Source: Alcanivorax sp. (GTDB taxonomy: Bacteria > Pseudomonadota > Gammaproteobacteria > Pseudomonadales > Alcanivoracaceae). Taken from it: a stretch of DNA of 64,000 nt. A model generated the notes under the pieces. That model worked only from the letters and a program-made list of their open reading frames with translations. It had not been told where the DNA came from and made no database searches. The translations under genes were made by a program, and so were the position numbers. Location: the NCBI RefSeq assembly GCF_002726155.1, contig NZ_PBSH01000011.1, positions 19,494 to 83,493 on the forward strand, written 5' to 3'. Below, piece by piece: positions 16,125-24,379 of the stretch; the stretch's first letter is position 1, and each line of letters starts with the position of its first letter.

Positions 16125-17711
16125 ATGATGACACCCTCACAGACGCAACAGATGGCAGACAACGCGCAGTTGCCCAGACTGTTGCGGGTAGCACAGCATC
16201 TGAGTGAGCAGAAAGATGTACCCCGTCTGCTTGATGCGCTGCTCAAAGAAGTACTCTACCTGTGCCATGCAGACACGGGCTGGGTATGGTTGTATACCGA
16301 TGGCCGCCCCCGGGCCGGGCTGAACTGCCTGTGTCGCGATGGGACCGGTGAAAGTGATGCGGTAAAGGAGGCACCACAGTGGTTCCGCCCATTAGCCGAT
16401 GAGGCTGATGGCGCCGCTGGTATTGTGGAGCAGTGTTTCGCCGCCGGTGAGCCCCTCACCGTGGCATTGACGCAAACATCCCTCAATGAGGCGGATCAGG
16501 CATTGCTGGCGGCACTGGCCCCGCAGGCCAAAGGCGTGCAGCTCTGGCCACTGTATAACCACGAAGGCCTGGTCACCGGTGTGTTGCAACTGGCTTACGA
16601 CAAAGCGGTGCCCCGCAATCTGCAACGTCTGGGTGAGCATGGGCACCTGATTTTCCAGTCCCTGCTGACCTACGGCGGGATTGCCTTGAGCAATCTCAGC
16701 CAGGTGCAGGAACTCAAGGACTTGCTGGACGCGTTTATCAAAGTGCTGGCCCAGGCCATTGATGCGAAAAGCCCCCATACCAGTGCGCATTGTCAGCGGG
16801 TGCCGGTCATCACCGAAATGCTGGCCCAGGCCACCTGTGATGATCAGGCATTGTTCCCGGATTTCTCGCTGGATGAAGAGGGCTGGTACGAGCTGCACGT
16901 GGCCGCCTGGCTGCATGACTGCGGCAAGCTGGCCACCCCGGATTCGGTGTTGGACAAGTCCACCAAACTGCACACATTGCACGATCGGATTGATGAAGTG
17001 GCCAGCCGCTTTGCTGCTCTGCGGGCAGAAATCCAGTTTCGCTACGAAAAAGACTGTTTGCTGAAACCGGCAGAAGAGCCGTCCCACCGGCAGCGGATGG
17101 AAGAGTCCATTGATGCCTTGAAGGAAGAGCTGGCGTTTCTGGAGCGGATTAACCGGGGCGGCGAGGCCATGGCCGACGTCGATCAGCAGCGGGTAAAAGA
17201 GATAGCCGCGCGTAGCTGGACTGATGCCTGGGGTCAGAAAAAACCATTGCTCAGCGATGATGAGGTGTACAACCTGTGCATTCCGCGCGGCACTCTGACC
17301 CCGGAGGAGCGCAAGATCATCAACGGCCACATGGATGTGACGCTGGATATGCTGGGTTCATTGCCGTTCCCGCGCAAACTGCAGCGGGTACCGGAATACG
17401 CTGGCGGCCACCATGAAAAAATGGATGGCACGGGCTTCCCGCTCGGCCTGACCCGCGACCAGATGTCGATTCCTGCCCGCATCATGGCCATCGCTGATGT
17501 GTTCGAAGCGCTTACAGCAAAGGAGCGTCCCTACAAAACACCGCTGAAACTCAGTGAAGCGCTGGGCATCATGCAGCGCATGCGCGACAACGACCACCTG
17601 GATCCGGATCTCTATCAGCTGTTCATCCGCTCGCGGGTGTGGCGTCAATATGGCGAGATGCATCTGGACCCGGTGCAACTGGATGTGGAAGATGGCAGCG
17701 CGTTTTTGTGA
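16125..17711 (+). CDS. GAF-like/HD-GYP-family phosphodiesterase
   Basis: 528 residues. An N-terminal GAF-like sensory region (about 20-190) precedes an HD-type hydrolase domain with HDCGK (264-268), the downstream His in GHMD (402) and HHEKMDGTGFP (429-439). HD-GYP enzymes hydrolyse cyclic di-GMP at a metal centre. In this protein the GYP is GFP, and roughly 110 mostly helical, charged residues are inserted between the HD motif and the second half, as in one known subgroup. A GGDEF protein is encoded about 3.6 kb away. Soluble, no membrane segment seen. Confidence 0.85.
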   Translation: MMTPSQTQQMADNAQLPRLLRVAQHLSEQKDVPRLLDALLKEVLYLCHADTGWVWLYTDGRPRAGLNCLCRDGTGESDAVKEAPQWFRPLADEADGAAGIVEQCFAAGEPLTVALTQTSLNEADQALLAALAPQAKGVQLWPLYNHEGLVTGVLQLAYDKAVPRNLQRLGEHGHLIFQSLLTYGGIALSNLSQVQELKDLLDAFIKVLAQAIDAKSPHTSAHCQRVPVITEMLAQATCDDQALFPDFSLDEEGWYELHVAAWLHDCGKLATPDSVLDKSTKLHTLHDRIDEVASRFAALRAEIQFRYEKDCLLKPAEEPSHRQRMEESIDALKEELAFLERINRGGEAMADVDQQRVKEIAARSWTDAWGQKKPLLSDDEVYNLCIPRGTLTPEERKIINGHMDVTLDMLGSLPFPRKLQRVPEYAGGHHEKMDGTGFPLGLTRDQMSIPARIMAIADVFEALTAKERPYKTPLKLSEALGIMQRMRDNDHLDPDLYQLFIRSRVWRQYGEMHLDPVQLDVEDGSAFL

Positions 17712-17774
17712 TGTTTTTTCTGCAGGCGCGCGACTCCTGCAGAACCATAGGCCCATTAGTCTTTGAGGTTTTCT

Positions 17775-18590
17775 GTGCGTATTCCTTGTTTTTTCCTGCT
17801 TTGCCTGTTGTCTTCGTTGTCCATGGCCAGCGATTGGCTGTTGTCATTGGAAGGGCCGCGTACTCAGGGTTCCTTGTTGCGTGGGCAGGTGGAAAAGGGT
17901 GTGGCGGTCAAGCTGGGCGACCGGGCAGTGCGCACCTCCGATGCGGGTTTTTTCGTTGTGGGGGTAGGGCGTGATGCCGATCTGCAACAAACACTGGTGC
18001 TGGAGAAAAACGATAAACAGCAACAGGTGTCGGTGACGCTGGAAAAGCGTGAGTATGCGATTCAGCGTATTGAGGGCGTGCCCAAGCGCACGGTCGAGCC
18101 GCCACCGGAAGCGGTGCTCAAGCGCATCCGTCGAGAGGTGGCCGAGATCAAAACAGCGCGGGATACCGATTCTGATCTGATGGCTTTTCTCAGCGATTTT
18201 CAGTGGCCACTCACCGGGCGGATCAGCGGCGTCTATGGCAGTCAGCGGGTCTATAACGGCAAGCCAGGTCGGCCGCACTACGGCGTGGATGTAGCTCGGC
18301 CCACGGGTACCTTGGTAGTGGCGCCAGCGGATGCGGTGGTGACACTGGTACAGCAGAATAACTACTACTCCGGCGGTACCCTGATCATGGATCATGGTTA
18401 CGGCGTCTCTTCCACCATGATCCATCTTAGCGAAGTGCTGGTGAAAAACGGGCAGACGGTGAAGCAGGGCGACCCGGTGGCGAAAGTGGGCGCTTCTGGC
18501 CGCGCGACCGGGCCACACCTTGATTGGCGTCTGAACTGGTTCGAGGTCAAGCTGGACCCGGTCACGGTGGTGCCGCCGATGAAAGAATGA
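17775..18590 (+). CDS. M23-family peptidase (LytM domain), exported
   Basis: 271 residues from GTG 17775, chosen because TTGAGG lies about seven bases upstream. Signal peptide (MRIPCFFLLCLLSSLSMA), then a beta-rich linker and a coiled Glu/Arg stretch. The C-terminal LytM domain carries GVYGSQRVYNG, the zinc ligands in HYGVD and the catalytic region with ATGPHLDWRLNWF. The second motif reads HLDW instead of the common HLHW, a variant also seen in active-looking family members. It probably trims peptidoglycan cross-links or regulates amidases in the periplasm. Confidence 0.88.
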   Translation: MRIPCFFLLCLLSSLSMASDWLLSLEGPRTQGSLLRGQVEKGVAVKLGDRAVRTSDAGFFVVGVGRDADLQQTLVLEKNDKQQQVSVTLEKREYAIQRIEGVPKRTVEPPPEAVLKRIRREVAEIKTARDTDSDLMAFLSDFQWPLTGRISGVYGSQRVYNGKPGRPHYGVDVARPTGTLVVAPADAVVTLVQQNNYYSGGTLIMDHGYGVSSTMIHLSEVLVKNGQTVKQGDPVAKVGASGRATGPHLDWRLNWFEVKLDPVTVVPPMKE

Positions 18591-18982
18591 AGGGTGCGTT
18601 GTTGTCGTTCCCCGGGTGCTAAATGCTCAAGATAGAGGCCCTCGCCGGGGTGCTCTTGCTATATTTATTATTCCGGCTATGGTTGCCTCTATAGTTGGTT
18701 GAATATCAATGTAGGAACGCTGCTGTGTTTTATCTTTTCTCCCTCTGGATGGATTTTCTCCCCACCTTTCCGGTTTAAGCCGGGCGGAAGCCGTCCGGCT
18801 TTTTTCCCGTTGTCGACATCGTTCGATATCCCTTTTTTATATCAATCTGGTGAACGGTTATGGCTGCGCTTATGGAGCGTTTGTCGTTGTGTCGCTATGG
18901 CTATGGAAAACGCTATTTAGCAAAAAATCCCCTGTTTTTCCTGTCGCCGGTCCGGCTGATGCTCGTGATGGAGAAAATAGAG
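18591..18982 (+). other. Gene-poor leader region before the GreA-like gene
   Basis: About 390 bases without a convincing gene. It holds AT-rich promoter-like sequence (around 18655-18680), a short frame of seven codons (ATG 18678), and a strong intrinsic terminator at 18777-18805 that would stop a transcript well before the GreA-like gene. That layout fits an attenuated leader or a small RNA, but neither is demonstrated. Confidence 0.35.
18777..18805 (+). terminator. Intrinsic terminator in the leader region
   Basis: AAGCCGGGCGG-AAG-CCGTCCGGCTT with one mismatch, followed by six T residues. It lies about 190 bases after the M23 gene and 180 bases before the GreA-like gene. Confidence 0.8.
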
Positions 18983-19345
18983 ATGTTGCGTGGAGTGGAG
19001 TGTGAGCTGACTGCGGCAGCGGTGGGCGACCGTGTTTCCTTGTTCAGTTTTGAAGATGAAGAGCAGATGTCCTTCACGTTGGCAGAAGCGGGAAAGCGAT
19101 CCCTGGGGGACAAGGACATTTCTGTGCTTTCTCCATTGGGCGCTGCTTTGCTGGGAGCCTTGCCCGGAGCAGTGGTTAATGTGAGTTTCCTTGGCCATGG
19201 GCACCGGTATCTGTTGCTGAAGGTGAAAAAAGCAGCAGAAAAAATGAATGTTTCAAATAGAGAGGGAGGGTCATACCTTGCATGTTTCACCGTAAGACAA
19301 GACGGAGAATATGAAACCTGTTTGAAAGGAAATCGTTATGAGTAA
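18983..19345 (+). CDS. GreA/Rnk C-terminal-domain-like protein
   Basis: About 120 residues from ATG 18983, nine bases after GGAG; in-frame ATGs at 18968 and 18860 would add residues that do not look family-like. The centre reads DISVLSPLGAALLGALPG, very close to the FKBP-like C-terminal domain of GreA/GreB and Rnk, which docks in the RNA polymerase secondary channel. The N-terminal coiled coil of GreA is absent, so it cannot cleave backtracked RNA the usual way and may modulate polymerase instead. Its final codons overlap a 25-codon basic microprotein. AT-richer than its neighbours. Confidence 0.55.
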   Translation: MLRGVECELTAAAVGDRVSLFSFEDEEQMSFTLAEAGKRSLGDKDISVLSPLGAALLGALPGAVVNVSFLGHGHRYLLLKVKKAAEKMNVSNREGGSYLACFTVRQDGEYETCLKGNRYE

Positions 19346-19415
19346 GGAAAAAGTGAAGAAAAAGCCGCAGAAAACCCTGAAAGAGAAGCGGCGGGAAAAA
19401 AGAGCCAGTAAATAA
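19338..19415 (+). CDS. 25-residue highly basic microprotein
   Basis: ATG 19338 lies inside the last codons of the GreA-like gene, whose TAA is at 19343-19345; AAAGGAAAT precedes the start. The product is 25 residues, of which about half are Lys or Arg (core PQKTLKEKRREKRA), ending at TAA 19413-19415. The overlap implies translational coupling. The composition suggests binding to RNA, ribosomes or RNA polymerase. It is too small for family assignment, but the coding frame, the RBS and the hairpin after it (19422-19441) support a real gene. Confidence 0.55.
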   Translation: MSKEKVKKKPQKTLKEKRREKRASK

Positions 19416-19444
19416 TGACGACAGGGCGCCTTGCGCGCCCTGAT

Positions 19445-19876
19445 TTAAGCCTGTTTTAGCAGGATGCGAAGTTCATCAGTGTTGCCAGTCAAGTCTGCCA
19501 GGGTGTACTGATCCAGCGCCTGCAGAAAAGCTGTCTGTGCCTGTCCCAGTGCCTGCTTCAGCTTGCAGGCGGGATCTATTGGGCATGACGATTCCGTGCC
19601 AAAACAGTCCAGCAGTTTGAGATTTTCTGTTTGCCTAACCAGCACCCCTACATTGATCTCTTTCGCGGATTTCGCCATCACCAGGCCGCCCCCTCGCCCT
19701 CTCAAGCTTTGCACATAATCCAACTGCACCAGTGTCTGTGCGACCTTGGCCACGTGGTTGTTGGAGATGTGATACGCATCGGCAATTTCCTGGACAGTGG
19801 CCGGGTGCTCGTTACGCCGGAGGGTGAGATAGATTAGGGCCCGCAGGGCGTAATCCGTATGTGTTGTGAGTTGCAT
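19445..19876 (-). CDS. nsrR: NsrR, nitric-oxide-sensing Rrf2 repressor
   Basis: 143 residues. The winged helix begins MQLTTHTDYALRALIYL and contains ISNNHVAKVAQTLVQLDYV and RGRGGG, typical of NsrR. Three cysteines in LLDCFGTESSCPIDPACKLK ligate the [2Fe-2S] or [4Fe-4S] cluster that reacts with nitric oxide. When the cluster is nitrosylated the repressor leaves DNA. It is divergent from hmp, with palindromic NsrR-type operators in the shared intergenic region, so it controls hmp and probably itself. Confidence 0.93.
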   Translation of the reverse strand: MQLTTHTDYALRALIYLTLRRNEHPATVQEIADAYHISNNHVAKVAQTLVQLDYVQSLRGRGGGLVMAKSAKEINVGVLVRQTENLKLLDCFGTESSCPIDPACKLKQALGQAQTAFLQALDQYTLADLTGNTDELRILLKQA

Positions 19877-19879
19877 GGC

Positions 19880-19938
19880 TTGACCCGCATTAAATGAGTA
19901 TCTAATATGCCTCTTTGAAAGAGGTATGTAAAATACCT
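19880..19938 (+). promoter_or_regulatory. hmp promoter with two overlapping NsrR-type palindromes
   Basis: A sigma-70-like promoter TTGACC (19880-19885), 17-base spacer, TAATAT (19903-19908) points to hmp. Directly downstream lie ATGCCTCTTT-G-AAAGAGGTAT (19907-19927) and AGGTATGT-A-AAATACCT (19922-19938), two inverted repeats with single-base centres that share the AGGTAT half. NsrR operators are inverted repeats with a one-base spacer, so binding here would block transcription start. Confidence 0.75.
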
Positions 19939-19965
19939 ATTAATGTCATCAACGGGAGTCACGCC

Positions 19966-21189
19966 GTGCTTACGCAGAACCAATTGGCTGTTATTCAACA
20001 AACCGTTCCTGTTCTTCAGGAAAACGGAGAGGCACTCACCCGGCATTTCTATGCACGTATGTTCCGGGAGAACCCGGAGGTGCGGCCCTTTTTTAATCCG
20101 GCCCATCAGCAGGCTGGAACCCAGCAGCGAGCTCTGGCAGGGGCTATTTGTGCCTATGCACAGCACGTTGATAACCCGGCGGCACTGGCGGATGCGGTGG
20201 AATTGATTGCTCAGAAGCACGTTTCCCTGGGAATTCAGCCGCAGCACTATCCGATTGTTGGCGCAAACCTGCTAGCGTCTATTCAGGAGGTGCTTGGAGT
20301 TGATGAAACGTCGGAGATCGTTGATGCCTGGGCGGCGGCTTACGGGGCGTTGGCAGACATCTTTATTGGCCGTGAAGGGGCGTTGTATCAGCATCAGCAG
20401 GATGCGTTCGGTTGGCAGGGCTTCAAGCCTTTTGTCGTTGCCCGTCGTGAGATGGAAAGTGAGAATATCATTTCCCTTTACCTGGCTCGCCAGGATGGAG
20501 AGGCCCTGCAGCCGCACCAGCCCGGCCAGTACATTACCGTACGGGTGACGCCGCCCGGTGGTCAGCCGGTAATGCGTAACTACAGCCTCTCCTGCGCGCC
20601 GGGGGAAAGCCATTATCGAATCAGCGTGAAACGGGAGCTGGCTCCCGCTGACGCGGCGCCCCATGGTGTGTGTTCAGGTTATATCCATGAGCATATCCAG
20701 GAAGGGGAGGTTGTCGAAGTGGCGCCTCCCTGTGGCGAGTTTACCCTGGCTGACTCTGCGGGTGACGGCGTGCCGCTGGTGCTGGTTGCTGGTGGTGTGG
20801 GAATTACGCCGCTGCTTTCCATGCTGCATGGGGCGCTGGCTCAGCAGAAGGGGCGTGAAGTGATATTTATCCAGTGTGCCGTGAATGGAGCCGTTCGGCC
20901 TTTTGCTTCGGAACTGCAAATGCTGACGGACAGTCATGAAAATTTGCATTGTCATGTTCGTTACAGCGAGCCGTCTGCCCAGGATAAGGCGAAAGGTGGT
21001 TTTGACAGCACCGGGTTTCTGGATCGTGCATTGCTGGATCAGTTGGTGGGAGAGCGTCGCGCAGAGTATTACTTCTGTGGCCCGGTGCCCATGCTGAAGG
21101 CCCTGTATGGCGTGCTGCAGGAAAAAGGCGTGGACGATGCGGATATCCATTACGAGTTCTTCGGTCCGGCAGAAGGGCTTGCCGCTTGA
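19966..21189 (+). CDS. hmp: Flavohaemoprotein, nitric oxide dioxygenase
   Basis: 407 residues from GTG 19966, with GGGAG eight bases upstream; the frame extends further but the family starts here with LTQNQLAVIQQT. An N-terminal globin domain holds the proximal-His region VELIAQKHVSLGIQPQHYPIV. The FAD domain has RNYSLS, and the NAD(P)H domain GGVGITPLLSML and YFCGPVPMLKAL. The enzyme oxidises NO to nitrate with O2 and NAD(P)H in the cytoplasm. It is divergent from nsrR and lies behind NsrR-type operators, so it is induced by nitric oxide. Confidence 0.95.
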   Translation: MLTQNQLAVIQQTVPVLQENGEALTRHFYARMFRENPEVRPFFNPAHQQAGTQQRALAGAICAYAQHVDNPAALADAVELIAQKHVSLGIQPQHYPIVGANLLASIQEVLGVDETSEIVDAWAAAYGALADIFIGREGALYQHQQDAFGWQGFKPFVVARREMESENIISLYLARQDGEALQPHQPGQYITVRVTPPGGQPVMRNYSLSCAPGESHYRISVKRELAPADAAPHGVCSGYIHEHIQEGEVVEVAPPCGEFTLADSAGDGVPLVLVAGGVGITPLLSMLHGALAQQKGREVIFIQCAVNGAVRPFASELQMLTDSHENLHCHVRYSEPSAQDKAKGGFDSTGFLDRALLDQLVGERRAEYYFCGPVPMLKALYGVLQEKGVDDADIHYEFFGPAEGLAA

Positions 21190-21216
21190 GTGTCTGCAGC
21201 GCCGGGCTGCTAACGG

Positions 21217-21247
21217 AAGAGGCCGCGCTCATCGAGCACGGCCTCTT
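21217..21247. terminator. Terminator between convergent hmp and the GGDEF gene
   Basis: AAGAGGCCG/CGGCCTCTT arms with an inner GCTC/GAGC stem and TTGTTGTT after it. It sits between two convergent genes and could serve both. Confidence 0.65.
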
Positions 21248-21304
21248 GTTGTTCGCCGACAGCGGTTAATGGCACCGGCATGCCATAGCCAGTTCAACTA
21301 TCCA

Positions 21305-22534
21305 CTAATTCAGCATCTCCACTACGCCTTGATTGCTCATCATTGCTACCCGGTTTCGCCCGGCACCTTTTGCCTGATATAGCGCTTCATCAGCCATTTT
21401 CAAGAGCTGGGCACCGTCTGCGGCGGTACCGTCCGAGCAGGCGACGCCAACGCTGATGGTGACTACCTGGCTGACCCGGGAGCCGCTGTGGGGAAGGCCA
21501 AGTTGCTCGACCCGGTTACGCATGCGCTCAGCGAAAACCAGCGCATCGTTGAAGCTGGAGTCAGTCAGGGTAATGACAAATTCCTCGCCACCGTAGCGGG
21601 CTACGAAATCGGTATCGCTTTGCACCATTCCCAGAGGGACGCCCGCCACTTTTTTCAGGCATTCATCGCCGGCCGGGTGGCCATAGGTATCGTTGTACTG
21701 TTTGAAAAAATCGATGTCGAACAACATCAGGGTAATACGTTCTGGCGCATCCGGGTTGTTCTGATTCAGCTTGTGATAGAGGTGGCTCAGGCGGCTTTCC
21801 ATTCCCCGGCGATTGATACAGCCGGTCATGCCGTCGACGGTGGCCTGGTTTTCCAGTACTAGATTAGCGGAGTGTAATTCGTTTCTGTGCTGGAACAGTA
21901 CATGTTCGGAGAGGAAGTGCTGTCGCAACAGTCGCTCGTACACGTATTGGCCAAACAGGCTCATGCTCGCAAAGGCCAGTGATACCAATACCAGGGTGGA
22001 TGGTTCAAAGGGATGGCGGCTGGAGCCGAGCTGCAGGCTGAAAACCATGCAGCCAATCATGATCACTGAACTCACCAGTGCGGAATAGAATGGCACCCGT
22101 ATCAGGATGCAGATCATCAGGATGGCCAGAGGGGTGTGAAAGAAGAAAGTGTACGCCAAGGGGTGATCGACAATGGCGCCCAGATAATTGCCGGTAAGGG
22201 CAATGGCGAATGCCAGTATCAGCGTGGCTTCATGAAGCCAGTTGCGCCATTGGGGCTTGCGGATTAATACCAGACAGCCGCCGGTGAGCATCAAGGTGAA
22301 AAGGCGTGGGCGCCAGGAAATGTTGAGAACGTCGGGAGAAATGCGTGACTCGATAAACATGGCGGAGACAATCAGGAACGCCACCAGTGCCAGCGCCCAG
22401 GGCATGACTTTGGCCACGCTTGCCCGGAAATAGAGGCGAAAATCCTTTTCCAGCGGTTTGGGCAGGCGAAGGTGCCACGGTAACGTAATATCGTTGCCGG
22501 TTGGCAGTGGGGTATGGTTCTGGTTTGCGGTCAC
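21305..22534 (-). CDS. Membrane-bound diguanylate cyclase (GGDEF)
   Basis: 409 residues. Six hydrophobic segments between about 43 and 197 form an uncharacterised membrane sensor. A short linker helix follows, then a GGDEF domain from about 230 with GGEEF at 315-319, DIDFFKQYNDTYGHPAGD (metal and GTP binding) and a complete C-terminal part. It makes cyclic di-GMP from two GTP. No RxxD inhibitory site is evident five residues before GGEEF. It is monocistronic, and the signal sensed is unknown. Confidence 0.9.
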   Translation of the reverse strand: MTANQNHTPLPTGNDITLPWHLRLPKPLEKDFRLYFRASVAKVMPWALALVAFLIVSAMFIESRISPDVLNISWRPRLFTLMLTGGCLVLIRKPQWRNWLHEATLILAFAIALTGNYLGAIVDHPLAYTFFFHTPLAILMICILIRVPFYSALVSSVIMIGCMVFSLQLGSSRHPFEPSTLVLVSLAFASMSLFGQYVYERLLRQHFLSEHVLFQHRNELHSANLVLENQATVDGMTGCINRRGMESRLSHLYHKLNQNNPDAPERITLMLFDIDFFKQYNDTYGHPAGDECLKKVAGVPLGMVQSDTDFVARYGGEEFVITLTDSSFNDALVFAERMRNRVEQLGLPHSGSRVSQVVTISVGVACSDGTAADGAQLLKMADEALYQAKGAGRNRVAMMSNQGVVEMLN

Positions 22535-22694
22535 GGCCGTAGAGGCTCCTTTCAGTCCATGAATCGGTGACTGCGTGCGTGAGCAGCATGCACTACATCA
22601 TAGTGCAAAGTACTGTCATATCGATAATGGGCACGTGGCCAGCGGTGTATTGTAAGGACAAAAGGGCAGCTGTGGTTAGCCCGGCAGAGTTAAT

Positions 22695-22967
22695 CTAATC
22701 CAAAAGCGCTAACAGTGCCTGCTGTTTCCCTTGAGGGAGTTGGCGAAAGCGTTCCAGCAGGAAGGCTTCTTCGTTGCCTTGCGGCACCGCTGCTTCGCCG
22801 TGGGGCAGGGTATGCGGCCAGTTCTTCAGGCTATGTTCCAACCGGGCAATAATTTCCGCGTTCATGCTGCGATGGCTGTGGTTGGCCGCTTCCGCGACCT
22901 CGTTTCGCATACCGCAGGGAAAACGAACCACGAACTTCTCGGTTCGCGTGGTTGCGTTGCTTGTCAT
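22695..22967 (-). CDS. Arc-family ribbon-helix-helix DNA-binding protein
   Basis: 90 residues. The N-terminal half reads EKFVVRFPCGMRNEVAEAAN then SMNAEIIARLEHSL, the beta-strand plus two helices of Arc/MetJ ribbon-helix-helix proteins. The C-terminal half is a short Gln/Leu-rich tail of unknown role. Such proteins dimerise and read DNA through the paired strands. A nested inverted repeat lies in the divergent intergenic region upstream and could be its operator. No toxin gene is adjacent, so it is probably not an antitoxin. Confidence 0.8.
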   Translation of the reverse strand: MTSNATTRTEKFVVRFPCGMRNEVAEAANHSHRSMNAEIIARLEHSLKNWPHTLPHGEAAVPQGNEEAFLLERFRQLPQGKQQALLALLD

Positions 22968-23072
22968 AGTAACCTCTGAATCACGCCTGCTTACATGGGG
23001 CTGGCGAGAAAGGCTTGCCGGCCTATGACAACAGAGCAGGCTGTGCTGTTATCTGGACACAAGCTTCAGACC

Positions 23073-23168
23073 TTACGCATTTTTTTGCCTCCAGGCGATA
23101 CTGGCAACATGCCAGTAATGGCGAAATAGAGACACGGTTAACACTCAAATGCGTAAAAGTTTTTTTTA
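23073..23168. repeat. Nested inverted repeats between the Arc-type and LysR genes
   Basis: An outer pair TTACGCATTT (23073-23082) and AAATGCGTAA (23147-23156) encloses a perfect inner palindrome TACTGGCA-ACA-TGCCAGTA (23099-23117). The right outer arm is followed on the plus strand by a run of eight T residues. It could be a set of operators or a small structured transcript ending in a terminator. Confidence 0.5.
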
Positions 23169-23273
23169 CACAGAGAAACGTCATGGACTTGTGATCTGGT
23201 GCACGGTGCCAGTGAGGATCAGCCAGTGCTAGAATTGATCCTGTTGATGTGGGCATGAGTGGCTATTCATAAA

Positions 23274-24221
23274 ATGAATATTGGTGCGGCAGATCTGAAT
23301 CTGCTCAAGTATCTGGATGTGCTTCTGCGTGAGCAGAATGTGACCCGAGCGGCGGAGCAGCTGGGGATTACCCAGCCGGCGATGAGTAATTCGCTGAAAC
23401 GGTTGCGCGAGTTATTTGGTGATCCTTTGCTGATCCGTACCAGTGACGGCATGACGGCGACGGAACGCGCACAGGAGCTGCGGCCGTTGGTGCGGCAAAT
23501 TCTGTCCCAGGCGGAGCAATTGTTCACCCCCGAGGACGTGTTCCAGCCGGCGGACAGTCGCCGGGTGTTTCGGATCATGACCAGTGATTATGCGGAAGCG
23601 ACTCTGGTGCCCCATATTGTTCGTCGCCTGCGCGCCGAGGCGCCCAATGTGGTGCTGGATTTCCTGACCCCGTCGGACGTGAGCTACCAGGACATGGAGC
23701 AGGGCCGGGTGGATATGGCAGTGAATCGCTTTAACGAAATCCCGGGCTCATTTCACCAGGTAAGCCTCTGGAAAGACTCCTTTTCCTGCTTGCTCAACCG
23801 GGATAACCCCATTGCCGAAGGCTTTGATCTGGATAGCTATCTGTCCGCCCAGCACATCTGGGTATCAAAAACCGGTTTTGGCGTGGGATTCGGCATGAAT
23901 CCGGAAAAGCTCGGCGGGCTGGGGTGGATTGACCATGCCCTGGAACAGTTGGGCAAGAGCCGCAAGATCAGCATCTTCACTCGTCATTATCAAATGCCTG
24001 CCTTGCTGGCCATGAATAACGACTTGGTGGCCACGCTGCCAAGCCGGGTGGCGCGCATGCAGGCCCAAAATGAGCGTTTGCTGATCAAGCAGCCGCCATT
24101 TGATATCCCCGAGTTCGAGCTGAAAATGGCCTGGTCCTCGCTGTTGCACCACAACGTGGCACACCGTTGGTTGCGGCGGCTGATTCAGGAAGAGGCAGAG
24201 CGAATTCTGGCAGAAGAATAG
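23274..24221 (+). CDS. LysR-family transcriptional regulator
   Basis: 315 residues from ATG 23274, where family similarity begins (MNIGAADLNLLKYLDVLL). A GTG at 23259 would add five residues. The helix-turn-helix lies in RAAEQLGITQPAMSNSLKRL. The effector domain belongs to the NodD/PcpR/LeuO-like branch (FRIMTSDYAEATLVPHI). Target genes cannot be deduced, since neighbouring genes on both sides are unrelated. The intergenic nested repeats upstream may include its own operator. Confidence 0.88.
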   Translation: MNIGAADLNLLKYLDVLLREQNVTRAAEQLGITQPAMSNSLKRLRELFGDPLLIRTSDGMTATERAQELRPLVRQILSQAEQLFTPEDVFQPADSRRVFRIMTSDYAEATLVPHIVRRLRAEAPNVVLDFLTPSDVSYQDMEQGRVDMAVNRFNEIPGSFHQVSLWKDSFSCLLNRDNPIAEGFDLDSYLSAQHIWVSKTGFGVGFGMNPEKLGGLGWIDHALEQLGKSRKISIFTRHYQMPALLAMNNDLVATLPSRVARMQAQNERLLIKQPPFDIPEFELKMAWSSLLHHNVAHRWLRRLIQEEAERILAEE

Positions 24222-24267
24222 CTACACGCTAGGATGGGGAATCGGGAAAAGCTCTCCCGGCTTTCCT

Positions 24268-24288
24268 GTTCAACTTTTCACGTTGAAC
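24268..24288. repeat. Small hairpin between the convergent LysR and PTPS-like genes
   Basis: GTTCAAC-TTTTCAC-GTTGAAC, seven-base arms, between two convergent genes (24221 and 24380). The T residues are in the loop, so a terminator role is uncertain. Confidence 0.3.
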
Positions 24289-24379
24289 TTTCAACTGATC
24301 TTTCGCGGGCAGGGCGACTATCGTGTAGTACCAGCCTAACCCGCGTTGCAGCTTGAAGCTTGCCGCTAAGAGCTTGTTC

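Noticed and set aside
16125..17711. HD-GYP protein as a novel type because of the GFP variant and large insertion
   Set aside because: The HD and HHE motifs are intact and a subgroup with this insertion is already known, so it is unlikely to be new.
22695..24221. Toxin-antitoxin pair formed by the Arc-type protein and a neighbour
   Set aside because: The neighbours are a LysR regulator (divergent) and a diguanylate cyclase; no toxin-like gene is adjacent.
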